A program made the translations under genes and the position numbers. A DNA stretch of 45,099 bases, taken from contig NZ_QNRC01000033.1 of the NCBI RefSeq assembly GCF_003709565.1, positions 1 through 45,099 on the forward strand, in the 5' to 3' direction. This document shows positions 16,610 through 25,200 of the stretch, piece by piece. The notes beneath the pieces were generated by a model. The model saw nothing but the letters and a program-made list of their open reading frames with translations, ran no database searches and was not told the DNA's origin. The stretch is from Paracoccus sigandri. GTDB taxonomy: Bacteria > Pseudomonadota > Alphaproteobacteria > Rhodobacterales > Rhodobacteraceae. Positions within the stretch are counted from its first letter, which is position 1. Each line of letters begins with the position of its first letter.

Positions 16610-17302
16610 TCAGCGCCGATCGGCCGCCCGCCCCGAATAGCGGTCGGCCAGCAGCGCGCGATGCGGACGGGTCAGCAGGGCGAAGCGCAGCAATTCCTCG
16701 GCCACGTCGACGATGCGGTCGTAATAGGCCGAGGGCCGCATCCGCCCCTCGGCGTCGAATTCGTGATGCGCCCGCGCGACCGAGGACTGGTTCGGGATCG
16801 TCAGCATCCGCATCCAGCGCCCCAGGATGCGCATGTTGTTCAGCGCGTTGAAGCTCTGGCTGCCGCCGCAGACCTGCATCAGCGCCAGCACCTGCCCCTG
16901 GGTCGGGCAGACCCCGTCGATGAATTGCGGGATATGCTCGATCTGCGCCTTCATCAGCGCCGACATCTGGCCATGCGTCTCGGGCGAGGACCAGACCATC
17001 GCATCGGCCCAATGCGCCAGCGCGCGCAGTTCGGCCACGGCCGGATGCAGGTCGCGATGCGCGTCGGGGAAGGGCAGGTCCGAGGGGTCGAAGATCCGCG
17101 CCTCGGCCCCCATGCGCAGCAGCAGGCGGGCGGCCTCCTCGGCGGCGAAGCGGGAATAGCTGCGGTCGCGCAGGCTGCCATACAGCAGCAGCACCCGGAC
17201 CGGGGGGCCTGCGGGATCCTGCCCCGGCAGCGGGCCTTCCGGCAGCAGGCCGGGATCCAGCGCCGGAAGATGGCCGGGATCGCGCAGGGGCAGAAGCCGC
17301 AT
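16610..17302 (-). CDS. arsH: ArsH-type NADPH-dependent FMN reductase
   Basis: 230 residues of flavodoxin-like fold: VRVLLLYGSLRDRSYSRFAAEEAARLL (FMN phosphate loop), SSPETHGQMSALMKAQIEHIP and QVCGGSQSFNALNNMRILGRWMRM, which are characteristic of ArsH. ArsH oxidises trivalent organoarsenicals or reduces quinones and azo dyes, depending on the organism. The ATG at 17302 overlaps the arsC stop codon by one base (TGATG), so the two are translationally coupled. No arsR, arsB or acr3 gene is adjacent. Confidence 0.88.
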   Translation of the reverse strand: MRLLPLRDPGHLPALDPGLLPEGPLPGQDPAGPPVRVLLLYGSLRDRSYSRFAAEEAARLLLRMGAEARIFDPSDLPFPDAHRDLHPAVAELRALAHWADAMVWSSPETHGQMSALMKAQIEHIPQFIDGVCPTQGQVLALMQVCGGSQSFNALNNMRILGRWMRMLTIPNQSSVARAHHEFDAEGRMRPSAYYDRIVDVAEELLRFALLTRPHRALLADRYSGRAADRR

Positions 17303-17670
17303 CAGCCGCCCTGTCCCGGCAGCAGCTCGAAGATCTTCTCTTTCGGGCGGCACAGGGCCGCGCCGCGCGGGGTGAAGACCACCGGCCGCTCGATCACCGC
17401 CGGATGCGCGGCCATCGCCGCGACCAGCGCCGCCTCGTCCAGCGCCGCATCGCCCAGGCCAAGCTCGTCATGGGGGGTGTTCTTGCGCCGCAGCAGCGCC
17501 CGCGCCGGAATGCCCAGCGCCGCCAAGGCCTCGCGCAGTTCCGCGGCCGAGGGCGCATCCCTCTGGTAGTCGCGCACCACCGGATCGATCCCCGCCTCGC
17601 GCATGGCCGCCAGCACGAAGCGCGAGGTCGAGCATTTCGGGTTGTGCCAGATCACGTATTCGCCGGTCAT
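17302..17670 (-). CDS. arsC: Glutaredoxin-coupled arsenate reductase ArsC
   Basis: 122 residues. The active-site Cys is in HNPKCSTSR (Cys13). Family arginines appear in LLRRKNTPHDEL and in ERPVVFTPRGAALCRP, matching the R773-type ArsC pattern. It reduces arsenate to arsenite with glutathione and glutaredoxin. AAGGGGG lies upstream of the ATG at 17670. It is the first gene of a two-gene unit with arsH. A Spx/YffB-like relative is the main alternative, but the RP..FTP.G..LCRP block favours ArsC. Confidence 0.88.
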   Translation of the reverse strand: MTGEYVIWHNPKCSTSRFVLAAMREAGIDPVVRDYQRDAPSAAELREALAALGIPARALLRRKNTPHDELGLGDAALDEAALVAAMAAHPAVIERPVVFTPRGAALCRPKEKIFELLPGQGG

Positions 17671-17712
17671 GCGGCCCCCTTCATCGTTTGCACCGCGCGG
17701 AACGCGGGCAGC

Positions 17713-18228
17713 CTAGCCCGCCGCATCCGGGATGGGAAGCGCGCTGGAGGACTTGATCTCCTCCATCGACAGCAGCGCGGTGACGTTGTGGATCTTCACC
17801 TCGCCGATCAGCGACTGGTAGAAACGGTCATAGGCCCGCGCGTTCCTGACCTGCACCTTCAGGATATAGTCGATGTCGCCCGCCAGCCGATGCGCCTCGA
17901 CCACCTCGGGGCGTTCGCGCAGGGCCTTGAGGAAGCGCGCGGCCCAGTCCTTGTCATGTTCGCTGGTGCGGATCAGCACGAAGAAGCAGGCCTCCAGCCC
18001 CAGCGCCTCGGGGTCCAGAATCGCCACCTGCCGGCGGATCACGCCGGCGTCGCGCAGCTTGCGAATCCGGTTCCAGACCGGGGTTTTCGAGGCCCCCACC
18101 CGCTCGGCGATCTGGTCCAGCGACAGGCTGGCATCCTCCTGCAGCAGGGACAGGATTTTGCGGTCCACCTCATCCAGCCGGACGGGCGTTTTCTCTGCAA
18201 CCGCATTGTCGGGAATTTGTTCTGACAT
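17713..18228 (-). CDS. Lrp/AsnC-family regulator divergent from the cysteine operon
   Basis: 171 residues: helix-turn-helix at about 18-65 (DEVDRKILSLLQEDASLSLDQIAERVGASKTPVWNRIRKLRDAGVI) and a RAM ligand-sensing domain (EACFFVLIRTSEHDKDW..., GDIDYILKVQVRNARAYDRFY). Members form octamers that sense amino acids. Divergent placement next to DUF2849-cysI-cysH is conserved in Rhodobacterales and points to control of sulfur assimilation. An Lrp-like site lies in the 99-base gap, so autoregulation is likely too. Confidence 0.9.
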   Translation of the reverse strand: MSEQIPDNAVAEKTPVRLDEVDRKILSLLQEDASLSLDQIAERVGASKTPVWNRIRKLRDAGVIRRQVAILDPEALGLEACFFVLIRTSEHDKDWAARFLKALRERPEVVEAHRLAGDIDYILKVQVRNARAYDRFYQSLIGEVKIHNVTALLSMEEIKSSSALPIPDAAG

Positions 18229-18281
18229 GACCGTCCTGCAAGTTCATATGTCCTTATTTTCACGAATCTATCGCAAAAATC

Positions 18282-18296
18282 CAGAACAATATTCTA
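18282..18296. promoter_or_regulatory. Lrp-type binding site between the regulator and the cys operon
   Basis: The 15-mer CAGAACAATATTCTA matches the published E. coli Lrp consensus YAGHAWATTWTDCTR at 13 of 15 positions and is an imperfect dyad (AGAA...TTCT). It lies in an A+T-rich pocket 54 bases upstream of the regulator's start and 32 bases upstream of the DUF2849 start. Confidence 0.5.
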
Positions 18297-18327
18297 TATT
18301 AGGCAGGTCAACCGAAAGGGCCCACAG

Positions 18328-18690
18328 ATGAGCAAAGCCTTCACCCCAAGCGCCGCGAAACCCGGCGTCATCACCGCGAACGATCTGCGTGAAGGCCACA
18401 ATGTCTGGATGTGCGAGGACGGCTGGACCGACGATCCCGCCGAGGCGACCCTGTTCGAGGACGAGGCCATCGCCGAACTGGCGCTGCTGAAGGCCATCGG
18501 CCAGGCGAACCTGGTGGTCGGCCCCTATATCGTCGAGGCGCGGCGCGGCCCCGACGGCCCCGAGCCCACCCATTTCCGCGAGGCGTTCCGCCAGCGCGGC
18601 CCGTCCAACTATTTCCACGGCATCCAGGCCCGGAAATCCGCAAATCCGCAGCAAGCAAACCCGCAGCAATCGGAGCCAGCTCATGTTTGA
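18328..18690 (+). CDS. DUF2849 protein, first gene of the sulfate reduction operon
   Basis: 120 residues, cytoplasmic. The conserved core is ITANDLREGHNVWMCEDGWTDDPAEATLFEDEAIAELAL, then VVGPYIVEA and HFREAFRQRGPSNYFHG. DUF2849 is a small family found almost only upstream of the siroheme sulfite reductase in alphaproteobacteria; its function is not established. A low-complexity tail (SANPQQANPQQSEPAHV) follows. The last 8 bases overlap cysI (ATGTTTGA). Confidence 0.88.
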   Translation: MSKAFTPSAAKPGVITANDLREGHNVWMCEDGWTDDPAEATLFEDEAIAELALLKAIGQANLVVGPYIVEARRGPDGPEPTHFREAFRQRGPSNYFHGIQARKSANPQQANPQQSEPAHV

Positions 18691-20341
18691 CGCCCGCCCG
18701 GTCGATACCGACTATGTTCGCCACCGTGCGGCCCAGTTCCGCGCCCAGGTCGCCCGGCGGCTGGACGGCAGCCTGACCGAGGACGAGTTCCGTCCGCTGC
18801 GGCTGATGAACGGCGTCTATCTGCAGCTGCACGCCTACATGCTGCGCGTGGCGATCCCCTACGGCACGATCAGCCCCGACCAGATGCGGATGCTGGCCCA
18901 CCTGGCCCAGCATTACGACAAGGGCTATGGCCACTGGACCACCCGCCAGAACATCCAGTTCAACTGGCCCAAGCTGGTGGACATCCCCGATATGCTGGAC
19001 CTGCTGGCCTCGGTCGGGATGCACGCGATCCAGACCTCGGGCAACACGATCCGCAACGTCACGACCGACGCCTTCGCGGGCGCCGCGGTCGACGAGGTCG
19101 CCGATCCGCGCCCCTATGCGGAACTGCTGCGCAGCTGGTCCACCGACCATGCCGAGTTCCAGTTCCTGCCGCGCAAGTTCAAGATCGCCATTTCCGGCGG
19201 CGCGAAGGACCGCGCCATCGTCGCCGCCCATGACATCGGGCTGCGGCTGGTCACGCGCGACGGCCAGACCGGCTTCGAGGTCTGGATCGGCGGCGGCCTG
19301 GGCCGCACGCCGCTGCTGGGCCAGGTGGTCCGCGACTTCCTGCCCGAGGAAGACCTGCTGCCCTATGTCGAGGCGATCATCGCGACCTACAACCTGTCGG
19401 GCCGCCGCGACAACAAGTACAAGGCGCGCATCAAGATCACCGTCTCCGAGCGCGGCCTGGACGTGATGCGGGCCGAGATCGAGGACGAATTCGCCCGCCG
19501 CCGCCGCGACTTCCACGGCGCCGACCGCGAGGCGCTGGCCGTCTTCCGCGACCGCTTCGCGCCGCCCTCGTTCCGCAACGCGCCCGAGGGCGACTATGAA
19601 GCCGAGCGCGCGAAAAGCGCCGGCTTCCGCAGCTGGACCGACACCAACCTGCATCCCCATCGCGTGGACGGCTATGCCAGCGTCATCGTGACCTTCAAGG
19701 CGCCGGGCGCCACGCCGGGCGATGCCTCGGCCGAACAGATGCGGCTGCTGGCCAATCTGGCCGAACGCTACGGCCATGCCGACCTGCGCGTCAGCCACGA
19801 CCAGAACGTCGTGCTGCCGCATGTCCACAAATCCGACCTGCCGGCGCTTTACGCGGCGCTGCGCGATGCCGGGCTGGCCACCGCCAATGCCGGGCTGACC
19901 AGCGACATCGTCGCCTGCCCCGGCATGGATTACTGCACCCTGGCCACCGCCCGCTCGATCCCCATCGCGCAGGAGATCGCCGAGCATTTCCGCGAGCAGG
20001 GGCTGGAGGACGAGATCGGCAAGCTGAACATCCGCATCTCGGGCTGCATCAATGCCTGCGGCCATCACCACCTGGGCCATATCGGCATCCTGGGGCTGGA
20101 CCGCGCGGGCGTCGAGAACTACCAGATCACGCTTGGCGGCGACGGCTACGACATCCCGGCCATCGGCCAGCGCGCCGGCGCGGGCTTTCCCGCCGAAGAG
20201 GTTGTGCCGGCCATCGACCGGCTGCTGCGCGCCTATCTGGAGATCCGCGAGGACGTCTCGGAACGCTTCATCGACGCCTATCGCCGCCTGGGCCCCGCGC
20301 CCTTCAAGGCCGCCCTTTACCCCGAGGCCGCCCATGCTTGA
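18683..20341 (+). CDS. cysI: Siroheme nitrite/sulfite reductase hemoprotein (assimilatory)
   Basis: 552 residues with the duplicated ferredoxin-like and catalytic halves of the family. Cluster and siroheme ligands are intact: ACPGMDYC (Cys-x5-Cys) and SGCINACGHHH (Cys-x3-Cys). Six-electron reduction of sulfite to sulfide in cysteine synthesis is most likely given cysH immediately downstream, although the family includes nitrite reductases. The electron donor is probably ferredoxin, recharged by the ferredoxin-NADP reductase at 21488. A GGAG precedes the ATG. It overlaps its neighbours by 8 bases on each side, implying coupled translation. Confidence 0.92.
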   Translation: MFDARPVDTDYVRHRAAQFRAQVARRLDGSLTEDEFRPLRLMNGVYLQLHAYMLRVAIPYGTISPDQMRMLAHLAQHYDKGYGHWTTRQNIQFNWPKLVDIPDMLDLLASVGMHAIQTSGNTIRNVTTDAFAGAAVDEVADPRPYAELLRSWSTDHAEFQFLPRKFKIAISGGAKDRAIVAAHDIGLRLVTRDGQTGFEVWIGGGLGRTPLLGQVVRDFLPEEDLLPYVEAIIATYNLSGRRDNKYKARIKITVSERGLDVMRAEIEDEFARRRRDFHGADREALAVFRDRFAPPSFRNAPEGDYEAERAKSAGFRSWTDTNLHPHRVDGYASVIVTFKAPGATPGDASAEQMRLLANLAERYGHADLRVSHDQNVVLPHVHKSDLPALYAALRDAGLATANAGLTSDIVACPGMDYCTLATARSIPIAQEIAEHFREQGLEDEIGKLNIRISGCINACGHHHLGHIGILGLDRAGVENYQITLGGDGYDIPAIGQRAGAGFPAEEVVPAIDRLLRAYLEIREDVSERFIDAYRRLGPAPFKAALYPEAAHA

Positions 20342-21065
20342 CGACACGCTGGACGGCCGCGCCGCGCGACTGAACCAGCGCTATCGCCACCACGCCGCGA
20401 CCGAGGTGTTGCGGCGGGCGGTGAACGACCCCGATCTGGGTCGGGTGGCGCTGGTCTCTTCCTTCGGGGCGGAATCGGTGGTGCTGCTGCACATGGTCTC
20501 GGTCGCGGCGCCGGGCCTGCCGGTGCTGTTCATCGACACGCAGATGCTGTTCCCCGAAACGCTGGAATACCAGCGCGAGGTCTCGGCCAGGCTGGGCCTG
20601 ACCAATGTGCAGGTGATCCGCGCCAGCGACGAACAGGTGGCGCTGCACGATCCCCATGGCACGCTGCACAAGACCGATGCCGATGCCTGCTGCAACTTCC
20701 GCAAGACCCTGCCGCTGGAGCAGGCCCTGTCGGGCTATGACGCCTGGATCACCGGCCGCAAGCGGTTCCAGAACGGCGAGCGCGCGGCGCTGGAATTCTT
20801 CGAGCCCGAGCCGCCGCTGCGGCTGCGGGTCAATCCGCTGGCCCATTGGCGGCCCGAGGATGTGCAGGAATACATGATCGAGAACAACCTGCCGCGGCAT
20901 CCGCTGGTCGCGAAGGGCTATCCCTCGATCGGCTGCGCGCCCTGCACCTCGCCGGTGAAGCCGGGCGAGGATCCGCGCGCCGGTCGCTGGCGCGGCAGCG
21001 AGAAATCGGAATGCGGCATTCACTTCATTGGCGGGCGCATGGTCCGCGGAAAGGTTCCGGCATGA
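20334..21065 (+). CDS. cysH: Adenylyl-sulfate (APS) reductase, iron-sulfur type
   Basis: 243 residues. The PP-loop-like start is VSSFGAESVVLLHM. Cluster cysteines are Cys119-Cys120 in DACCNFRK and Cys201/Cys204 in GCAPC, and the catalytic Cys227 sits in SECGIH. The presence of the CC...CxxC cluster motif indicates an APS-using plant-type enzyme rather than PAPS reductase. It converts APS to sulfite for cysI. The start at 20334 overlaps the cysI end (ATGCTTGA), and its own end overlaps DUF934 by ATGA. Confidence 0.93.
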   Translation: MLDDTLDGRAARLNQRYRHHAATEVLRRAVNDPDLGRVALVSSFGAESVVLLHMVSVAAPGLPVLFIDTQMLFPETLEYQREVSARLGLTNVQVIRASDEQVALHDPHGTLHKTDADACCNFRKTLPLEQALSGYDAWITGRKRFQNGERAALEFFEPEPPLRLRVNPLAHWRPEDVQEYMIENNLPRHPLVAKGYPSIGCAPCTSPVKPGEDPRAGRWRGSEKSECGIHFIGGRMVRGKVPA

Positions 21066-21433
21066 GCGAGCAGATCATCGTCCGCGACGACGGCTTCCAT
21101 CCCCAGACCGAGGAAGCCGAAATCACCCTGGCCCCGGACACCAATCCCGAGGAGCTGGTCGACCACCTGCATCGGGGCCTGGTCGCCATCGACTTTCCCG
21201 GTTTCGGCGACGGGCGCGGCTTCTCGCTGGCGCGCCGGCTGCGCGAGCTGGGCTTCCAGGGCCGGCTGCGCGCCAGTGGCCGGCTGATCGCCGACCAGTA
21301 TGCGATGGCCCGCCGCGTGGGCTTCGACGAGGTCGCCGTGGCCCCCGACATCGCCGCCCGCCAGCCCGAGGACCAATGGCTTGCCCGCGCCGACTGGCGC
21401 GACTGGGATCATCGGTCGCAGCTTGCCGGCTGA
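21062..21433 (+). CDS. DUF934 protein of the sulfate assimilation operon
   Basis: 123 residues. The family core is visible in IAIDFPGFGDGRGFSLARRLRELGFQGRLRASGRLIADQYAMARRVGFDEVAV. DUF934 proteins are encoded beside cysI/cysH across proteobacteria and are thought to act in sulfite reduction, but no biochemical role is settled. Translation is coupled to cysH by a 4-base ATGA overlap. Confidence 0.88.
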   Translation: MSEQIIVRDDGFHPQTEEAEITLAPDTNPEELVDHLHRGLVAIDFPGFGDGRGFSLARRLRELGFQGRLRASGRLIADQYAMARRVGFDEVAVAPDIAARQPEDQWLARADWRDWDHRSQLAG

Positions 21434-21487
21434 GCGCCCCCCTTTCGCCCGGCCGCATTAACGCCTAGAACACTCAGGAAATTCGAC

Positions 21488-22327
21488 ATGACGCTGGATA
21501 TGACCGTGGCCGATGTTGCCCAGAAACCCGCGAAAACCCTTCCCGACGCGCAGACCGTGACTTCGGTCCGGCACTGGACCGACCGGCTGTTTTCCTTCCG
21601 CGTCAGCCGCCCCGCCAGCCTGCGCTTCCGCTCGGGCGAATTCGTGATGATCGGGCTCTTGGGCGACAACGGCAAGCCGCTGCTGCGCGCCTATTCCATC
21701 GCCTCGCCCAACTGGGACGAGGAGCTGGAATTCTACTCGATCAAGGTGCCGGACGGGCCGCTGACCTCGAAGCTGCAGCATATCCAGCCGGGCGACGAGA
21801 TCATCCTGCGCCCCAAGCCGGTGGGCACGCTGGTGCTTGACGCGCTGCTGCCGGGCAAGCGGCTGTGGTTCCTGGCGACCGGCACCGGCATCGCCCCCTT
21901 CGCCAGCCTGATGCGCGACCCCGAGACCTATGAGCGTTACGAGCAGGTCATCATGATGCATACCTGCCGCACCGCCGACGAGCTGGCCTATGGCCGCGAG
22001 CTGGTCGAAAACCTGCGCCACGACCCGCTGCTGGGCGAGCTTTACGGCGAGGATTTCGCCAACCGGCTGCTGTATTACCCGACCACCACGCGCGAAGAAT
22101 CGCCGCTGATGGGGCGGATCACCGACAACATGACCTCGGGCAAGGTGTTCCAGGACCTGGGCCTGCCGCCCATCTCGCCGGAAACCGACCGGGCGATGAT
22201 CTGCGGCAGCCTGGCCTTCAACGTCGATGTGAAGGAGGTGCTGGAAGGCTTCGGCCTGCGCGAGGGCGCCAATTCCGATCCGAAGGAATTCGTGGTCGAG
22301 AAGGCCTTCGTGGGCGACGGGATCTGA
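21488..22327 (+). CDS. fpr: Ferredoxin--NADP+ reductase
   Basis: 279 residues: FAD-binding barrel (RSGEFVMIGL, LLRAYSIASPNWDEELEFYSIKV) and NADP domain (FLATGTGIAPFASLMRDP, MICGSLAFN, C-terminal FVVEKAFVGDGI, an extension seen in bacterial subclass I enzymes). Placed 54 bases after the cys genes, it likely supplies reduced ferredoxin to the siroheme reductase; in related organisms the enzyme also answers oxidative stress. AGGAAA lies upstream of the ATG. A strong terminator follows. Confidence 0.92.
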   Translation: MTLDMTVADVAQKPAKTLPDAQTVTSVRHWTDRLFSFRVSRPASLRFRSGEFVMIGLLGDNGKPLLRAYSIASPNWDEELEFYSIKVPDGPLTSKLQHIQPGDEIILRPKPVGTLVLDALLPGKRLWFLATGTGIAPFASLMRDPETYERYEQVIMMHTCRTADELAYGRELVENLRHDPLLGELYGEDFANRLLYYPTTTREESPLMGRITDNMTSGKVFQDLGLPPISPETDRAMICGSLAFNVDVKEVLEGFGLREGANSDPKEFVVEKAFVGDGI

Positions 22328-22357
22328 ACGGCCGCGCCAGGCCGACAGCGAAAATCG

Positions 22358-22391
22358 GAAACGGGCGCGGGAATAAACCCGCGCCCGTTTC
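22358..22391 (+). terminator. Terminator after fpr
   Basis: A perfect 14-bp stem (GAAACGGGCGCGGG at 22358-22371, partner 22378-22391) with a 6-base AATAAA loop and TTT within the descending arm. It closes the DUF2849-to-fpr transcription unit. Confidence 0.85.
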
Positions 22392-22535
22392 GTTGTGACC
22401 CAGCCCATCCGGCACCGCCGGGTTCGCGACGGGCGGGATCACGAAAGGGTCACGCGCTTGTTTGGAACCCCGCGCCCGGAAGGCTGTTAAGGGATGCGGC
22501 CATGACCGCACCGACCAAGGGGAAAGGAGCCCTCT

Positions 22536-24671
22536 ATGCGCCGGATCATTCACAACAGCACGGCGATCGTGGCCTGCCTGGCCATTCTCGCCCCCGATTT
22601 CGCGCTGGCCCAGCAGCAACCGCCCAGAAGGGACCAGCTTCAGCAGCAGCAGGACGACGCGCCGCAAAGGGCCGTGGGCCGCGAGGAAGGCCAGGGCGAG
22701 GAAGGCGGGGGCGAGGACGATCGCGCCGGGCAGGACGAGCAAGCCCAGCAGCAGGAAGAACAGTCCCGCCAGGAAGAACGGCAGCGCCGCCAGCAGGAAC
22801 GTCAGGCACAGCAGGACGAGCAGGTGCAGGAGCGCGAGGGCCGGCAGCAGGAACGACGCCAGCGCCAGGAAGCCGAGCAGCAGGCCGAACGCGACGAGGC
22901 GCAGGAGCGCCGCCGGCAGGAACGGCAGGAGCGCCAGGCCGAAGAGCAGCGCCAGGCCGAGGAAGAAGAACAGCGCGCGGCCGAACGCGAGCAGGAACGC
23001 GCCGACGAGGAGGCCCGTGAGCGCGAGGAAGCGCAGCAGCGTGAATCGCAGGCCGAGGAAGAACGCCGCGCCGAGGAGGAACGCGAGGAACAGCACCGCC
23101 TGGAGGAGCGCCTCGAGGAAGAGCAGCGTGAGCAGCAAGCCGAGGAGCAACGCCAGGACGAACGGCGTGAGCGGCAGGCCGAAGAGCGGCGCCAGGACGA
23201 GCAGCGCGAACGGCAGGCCGAGGATCAGGAAGACGAGCTGCGCCGCCGTCTTGAGGAAAGCCAGCAGCAGGAGGCCGGCCAGGGCCGCCTGGGCCTGGCG
23301 CAGGGCGATCAGGCGCGGCAGCGCGCGGGCAACATGCCCGGCCTCGGCCGCGTGCTGAACGACGAGATCGAAGGCGGCCTCAGCACCGATCAGCTGCGCT
23401 GCCTGGCGGGCGGCGCGCCGCCCTGCGCCGATGGCGGCCCGATGGTGACGCCGCAGGGCGTGGTCGTGGCCACCAATCCGCGGGGCGAATTGCTGCTTGC
23501 GCCGGCCGCGCAGCAGATGAACCGCGTGGACGGCGAGGGCCGGATCGTGCCCCGCGCCGCGGAAGAGGACGTTCGCGAAACCCAGTCCGCGCTGGAGGCG
23601 GCGCAGGAACGTGCCGCCCGCCGCGCCGCGGCGCTGGAAGAGCGCGAGGCCCAGGGACGCATCTTCGAGCAGCTGATCACCGAGCAGAACAGCCGCTCCT
23701 CCTCCGAGGATTTCGCCACCAGCCTGCGCGATGCGCTGGCCGGGGCCAATGGCCAGACCCGCGCCCGCGACGATGACGACGACGACAGCGGCAGCGACCT
23801 GACCAAGGCGCTGGTGCTGGGCCTGGGCGCGCTGGCGGTCGGCAGCATGCTGAACAACAACCGCCAGGTCGCGCTCAGCTCGCCCGACCGCGTGGTCGTC
23901 ACCCGGCCCGATGGCAGCCAGGAGGTCATCAAGGACGAGGTGGCGCTGCTGCGCCAGCCCGGCTCTACCGTCACCACCGAGAATTTCGACGACGGCTCGT
24001 CGCGCACCGTGGTCAGCCGGCCCGATGGCAGCAGGGTGGTGACGATTCGCGATGCCGACCTGCGGGTGCTGCGGCGCACGCTGATCTCGGCCGACGGGCG
24101 CAGCACGCAGCTGATCGACGACACCGCCGAGGTCGATCCGGTGGACGTGGCCTCGCTGCCCGCCCCGGCGCCGGTGCCCTCAGGCACCTCGTCGATGGAC
24201 GAGGAGGCGCTGGCCGCCGCGCTGCGCCGCGAGGCCGAGGTGAACCGCCATTTCACCCTGGGCCAGATCCGCAACATCCCCGAAGTCCGCGCCCTGGTGC
24301 CGCCGATCAATATCGACGCGATCACCTTCGACACCGGCTCGGCCGCGATCACGCCCGACCAGGCGCGGCAGCTGTCGACGCTGGGGCATGTGATCCAGGA
24401 GGCCATCGCCGAGAACCCGCGCGAGATCTTCCTGATCGAGGGGCATACGGACACGGTCGGCTCGGACGCGATGAACCTGGCGCTGTCGGACCGCCGCGCC
24501 GAATCGGTGGCGCTGGCGCTGAGCGAATATTTCGACGTCCCGCCCGAGAACCTGGTCGCGCAGGGCTATGGCGAGCAGTTCCTGAAGGTGCGCGCCGAAG
24601 GCGACATCCGCGAGAATCGCCGCGCCTCGGTCCGGCGCATCACCGACCTGCTGCAGGCCTCGCAGAACTAG
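22536..24671 (+). CDS. OmpA-family envelope protein with a very long charged helix
   Basis: 711 residues. A signal peptide ends at about residue 25 (IVACLAILAPDFALA). Residues about 28-270 are nearly pure Glu, Gln, Arg and Ala with i/i+4 charge alternation (repeated RQAEE, ERRQDE, QERQ units), expected to form a long single or coiled helix. A middle part holds a hydrophobic glycine-rich stretch (KALVLGLGALAVGSMLNN, about residue 425) and repeated VVVTRPDGS / VVSRPDGSR units. The C-terminal OmpA peptidoglycan-binding domain occupies about 590-705, with FDTGSAAITPDQ, EGHTDTVGSDAMNLALSDRRAESV and ENRRASVRR. It probably spans periplasm to cell wall. AAGGAG precedes the ATG. The highly biased codons of the repeat are open in several frames. 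Confidence 0.88.
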   Translation: MRRIIHNSTAIVACLAILAPDFALAQQQPPRRDQLQQQQDDAPQRAVGREEGQGEEGGGEDDRAGQDEQAQQQEEQSRQEERQRRQQERQAQQDEQVQEREGRQQERRQRQEAEQQAERDEAQERRRQERQERQAEEQRQAEEEEQRAAEREQERADEEAREREEAQQRESQAEEERRAEEEREEQHRLEERLEEEQREQQAEEQRQDERRERQAEERRQDEQRERQAEDQEDELRRRLEESQQQEAGQGRLGLAQGDQARQRAGNMPGLGRVLNDEIEGGLSTDQLRCLAGGAPPCADGGPMVTPQGVVVATNPRGELLLAPAAQQMNRVDGEGRIVPRAAEEDVRETQSALEAAQERAARRAAALEEREAQGRIFEQLITEQNSRSSSEDFATSLRDALAGANGQTRARDDDDDDSGSDLTKALVLGLGALAVGSMLNNNRQVALSSPDRVVVTRPDGSQEVIKDEVALLRQPGSTVTTENFDDGSSRTVVSRPDGSRVVTIRDADLRVLRRTLISADGRSTQLIDDTAEVDPVDVASLPAPAPVPSGTSSMDEEALAAALRREAEVNRHFTLGQIRNIPEVRALVPPINIDAITFDTGSAAITPDQARQLSTLGHVIQEAIAENPREIFLIEGHTDTVGSDAMNLALSDRRAESVALALSEYFDVPPENLVAQGYGEQFLKVRAEGDIRENRRASVRRITDLLQASQN

Positions 24672-24683
24672 GCGCAAGCGAAA

Positions 24684-24707
24684 GGCCCCGGAATTCCGGG
24701 GCCTTTT
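24684..24707. terminator. Terminator between the OmpA-family gene and the CoA-binding gene
   Basis: GGCCCCGG (24684-24691), AATT loop, CCGGGGCC (24696-24703), then TTTT on plus and TTTC on minus. It fits both convergent transcripts. Confidence 0.85.
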
Positions 24708-24722
24708 CATGTCGGGCAGCCG

Positions 24723-25154
24723 TTACAGGAAGCGCGGGAACTCGATCTTGGGGCAGCGGTTCTGCACCACCGTCACGCCCCGCGAACGGGCCTTTTCGGC
24801 GGCGGCATCGTGGATGACGCCAAGCTGCGTCCAGATGACCTTCAGGTCCGGCAGATGGGCCAGCGCCTCGTCCACGATCTGCGGCACGGCCTCGGAACGG
24901 CGGAAGATGTCGACCATGTCCACGCGGGCATCGGCGGGGATCTGCGACAGGTCGGCATAGACGGTTTCCCCCAGCAGGGTCTTGCCGGCATGGCCGGGAT
25001 TGACCGGAATGATGCGAAACCCCTGCGACTGCAGATAGCGGGCCACCCCCCAGGACGGACGCGCTTCGTTGGGCGACAGGCCGACCACCGCGATCACCCT
25101 GGCCGAACGCGCGATCCGGGCGACATCCTCGTCTTCCATCAGTTCAGCATCCAT
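24723..25154 (-). CDS. CoA-binding-domain protein (YccU-like)
   Basis: 143 residues of one Rossmann CoA-binding unit: VIAVVGLSPNEARPSWGVARYLQSQGFRIIPVNPG, DMVDIFRRSEAVPQIVDEAL, VIWTQLGVIHDAAAEKARSRGVTVVQNRCPKIEF. The terminal NRCPKIE is the family signature. Function unknown; homologues are soluble CoA binders resembling one domain of succinyl-CoA synthetase. GGAGG sets the ATG at 25154; a much longer open frame upstream is not supported. Confidence 0.88.
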   Translation of the reverse strand: MDAELMEDEDVARIARSARVIAVVGLSPNEARPSWGVARYLQSQGFRIIPVNPGHAGKTLLGETVYADLSQIPADARVDMVDIFRRSEAVPQIVDEALAHLPDLKVIWTQLGVIHDAAAEKARSRGVTVVQNRCPKIEFPRFL

Positions 25155-25200
25155 GTCGGGCCTCCTCCCCCTCACCCATAAGTTGCAGCAGCCTGTCACA

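Noticed and set aside
18371..20347. 658-codon minus-strand frame opposite cysI
   Set aside because: Antisense shadow; cysI with its four ligand cysteines explains the region.
22502..23358. Long frames in the other two plus-strand registers over the OmpA repeat
   Set aside because: They arise from the repetitive low-complexity codons; only the 22536 frame has a ribosome-binding site, signal peptide and OmpA domain.
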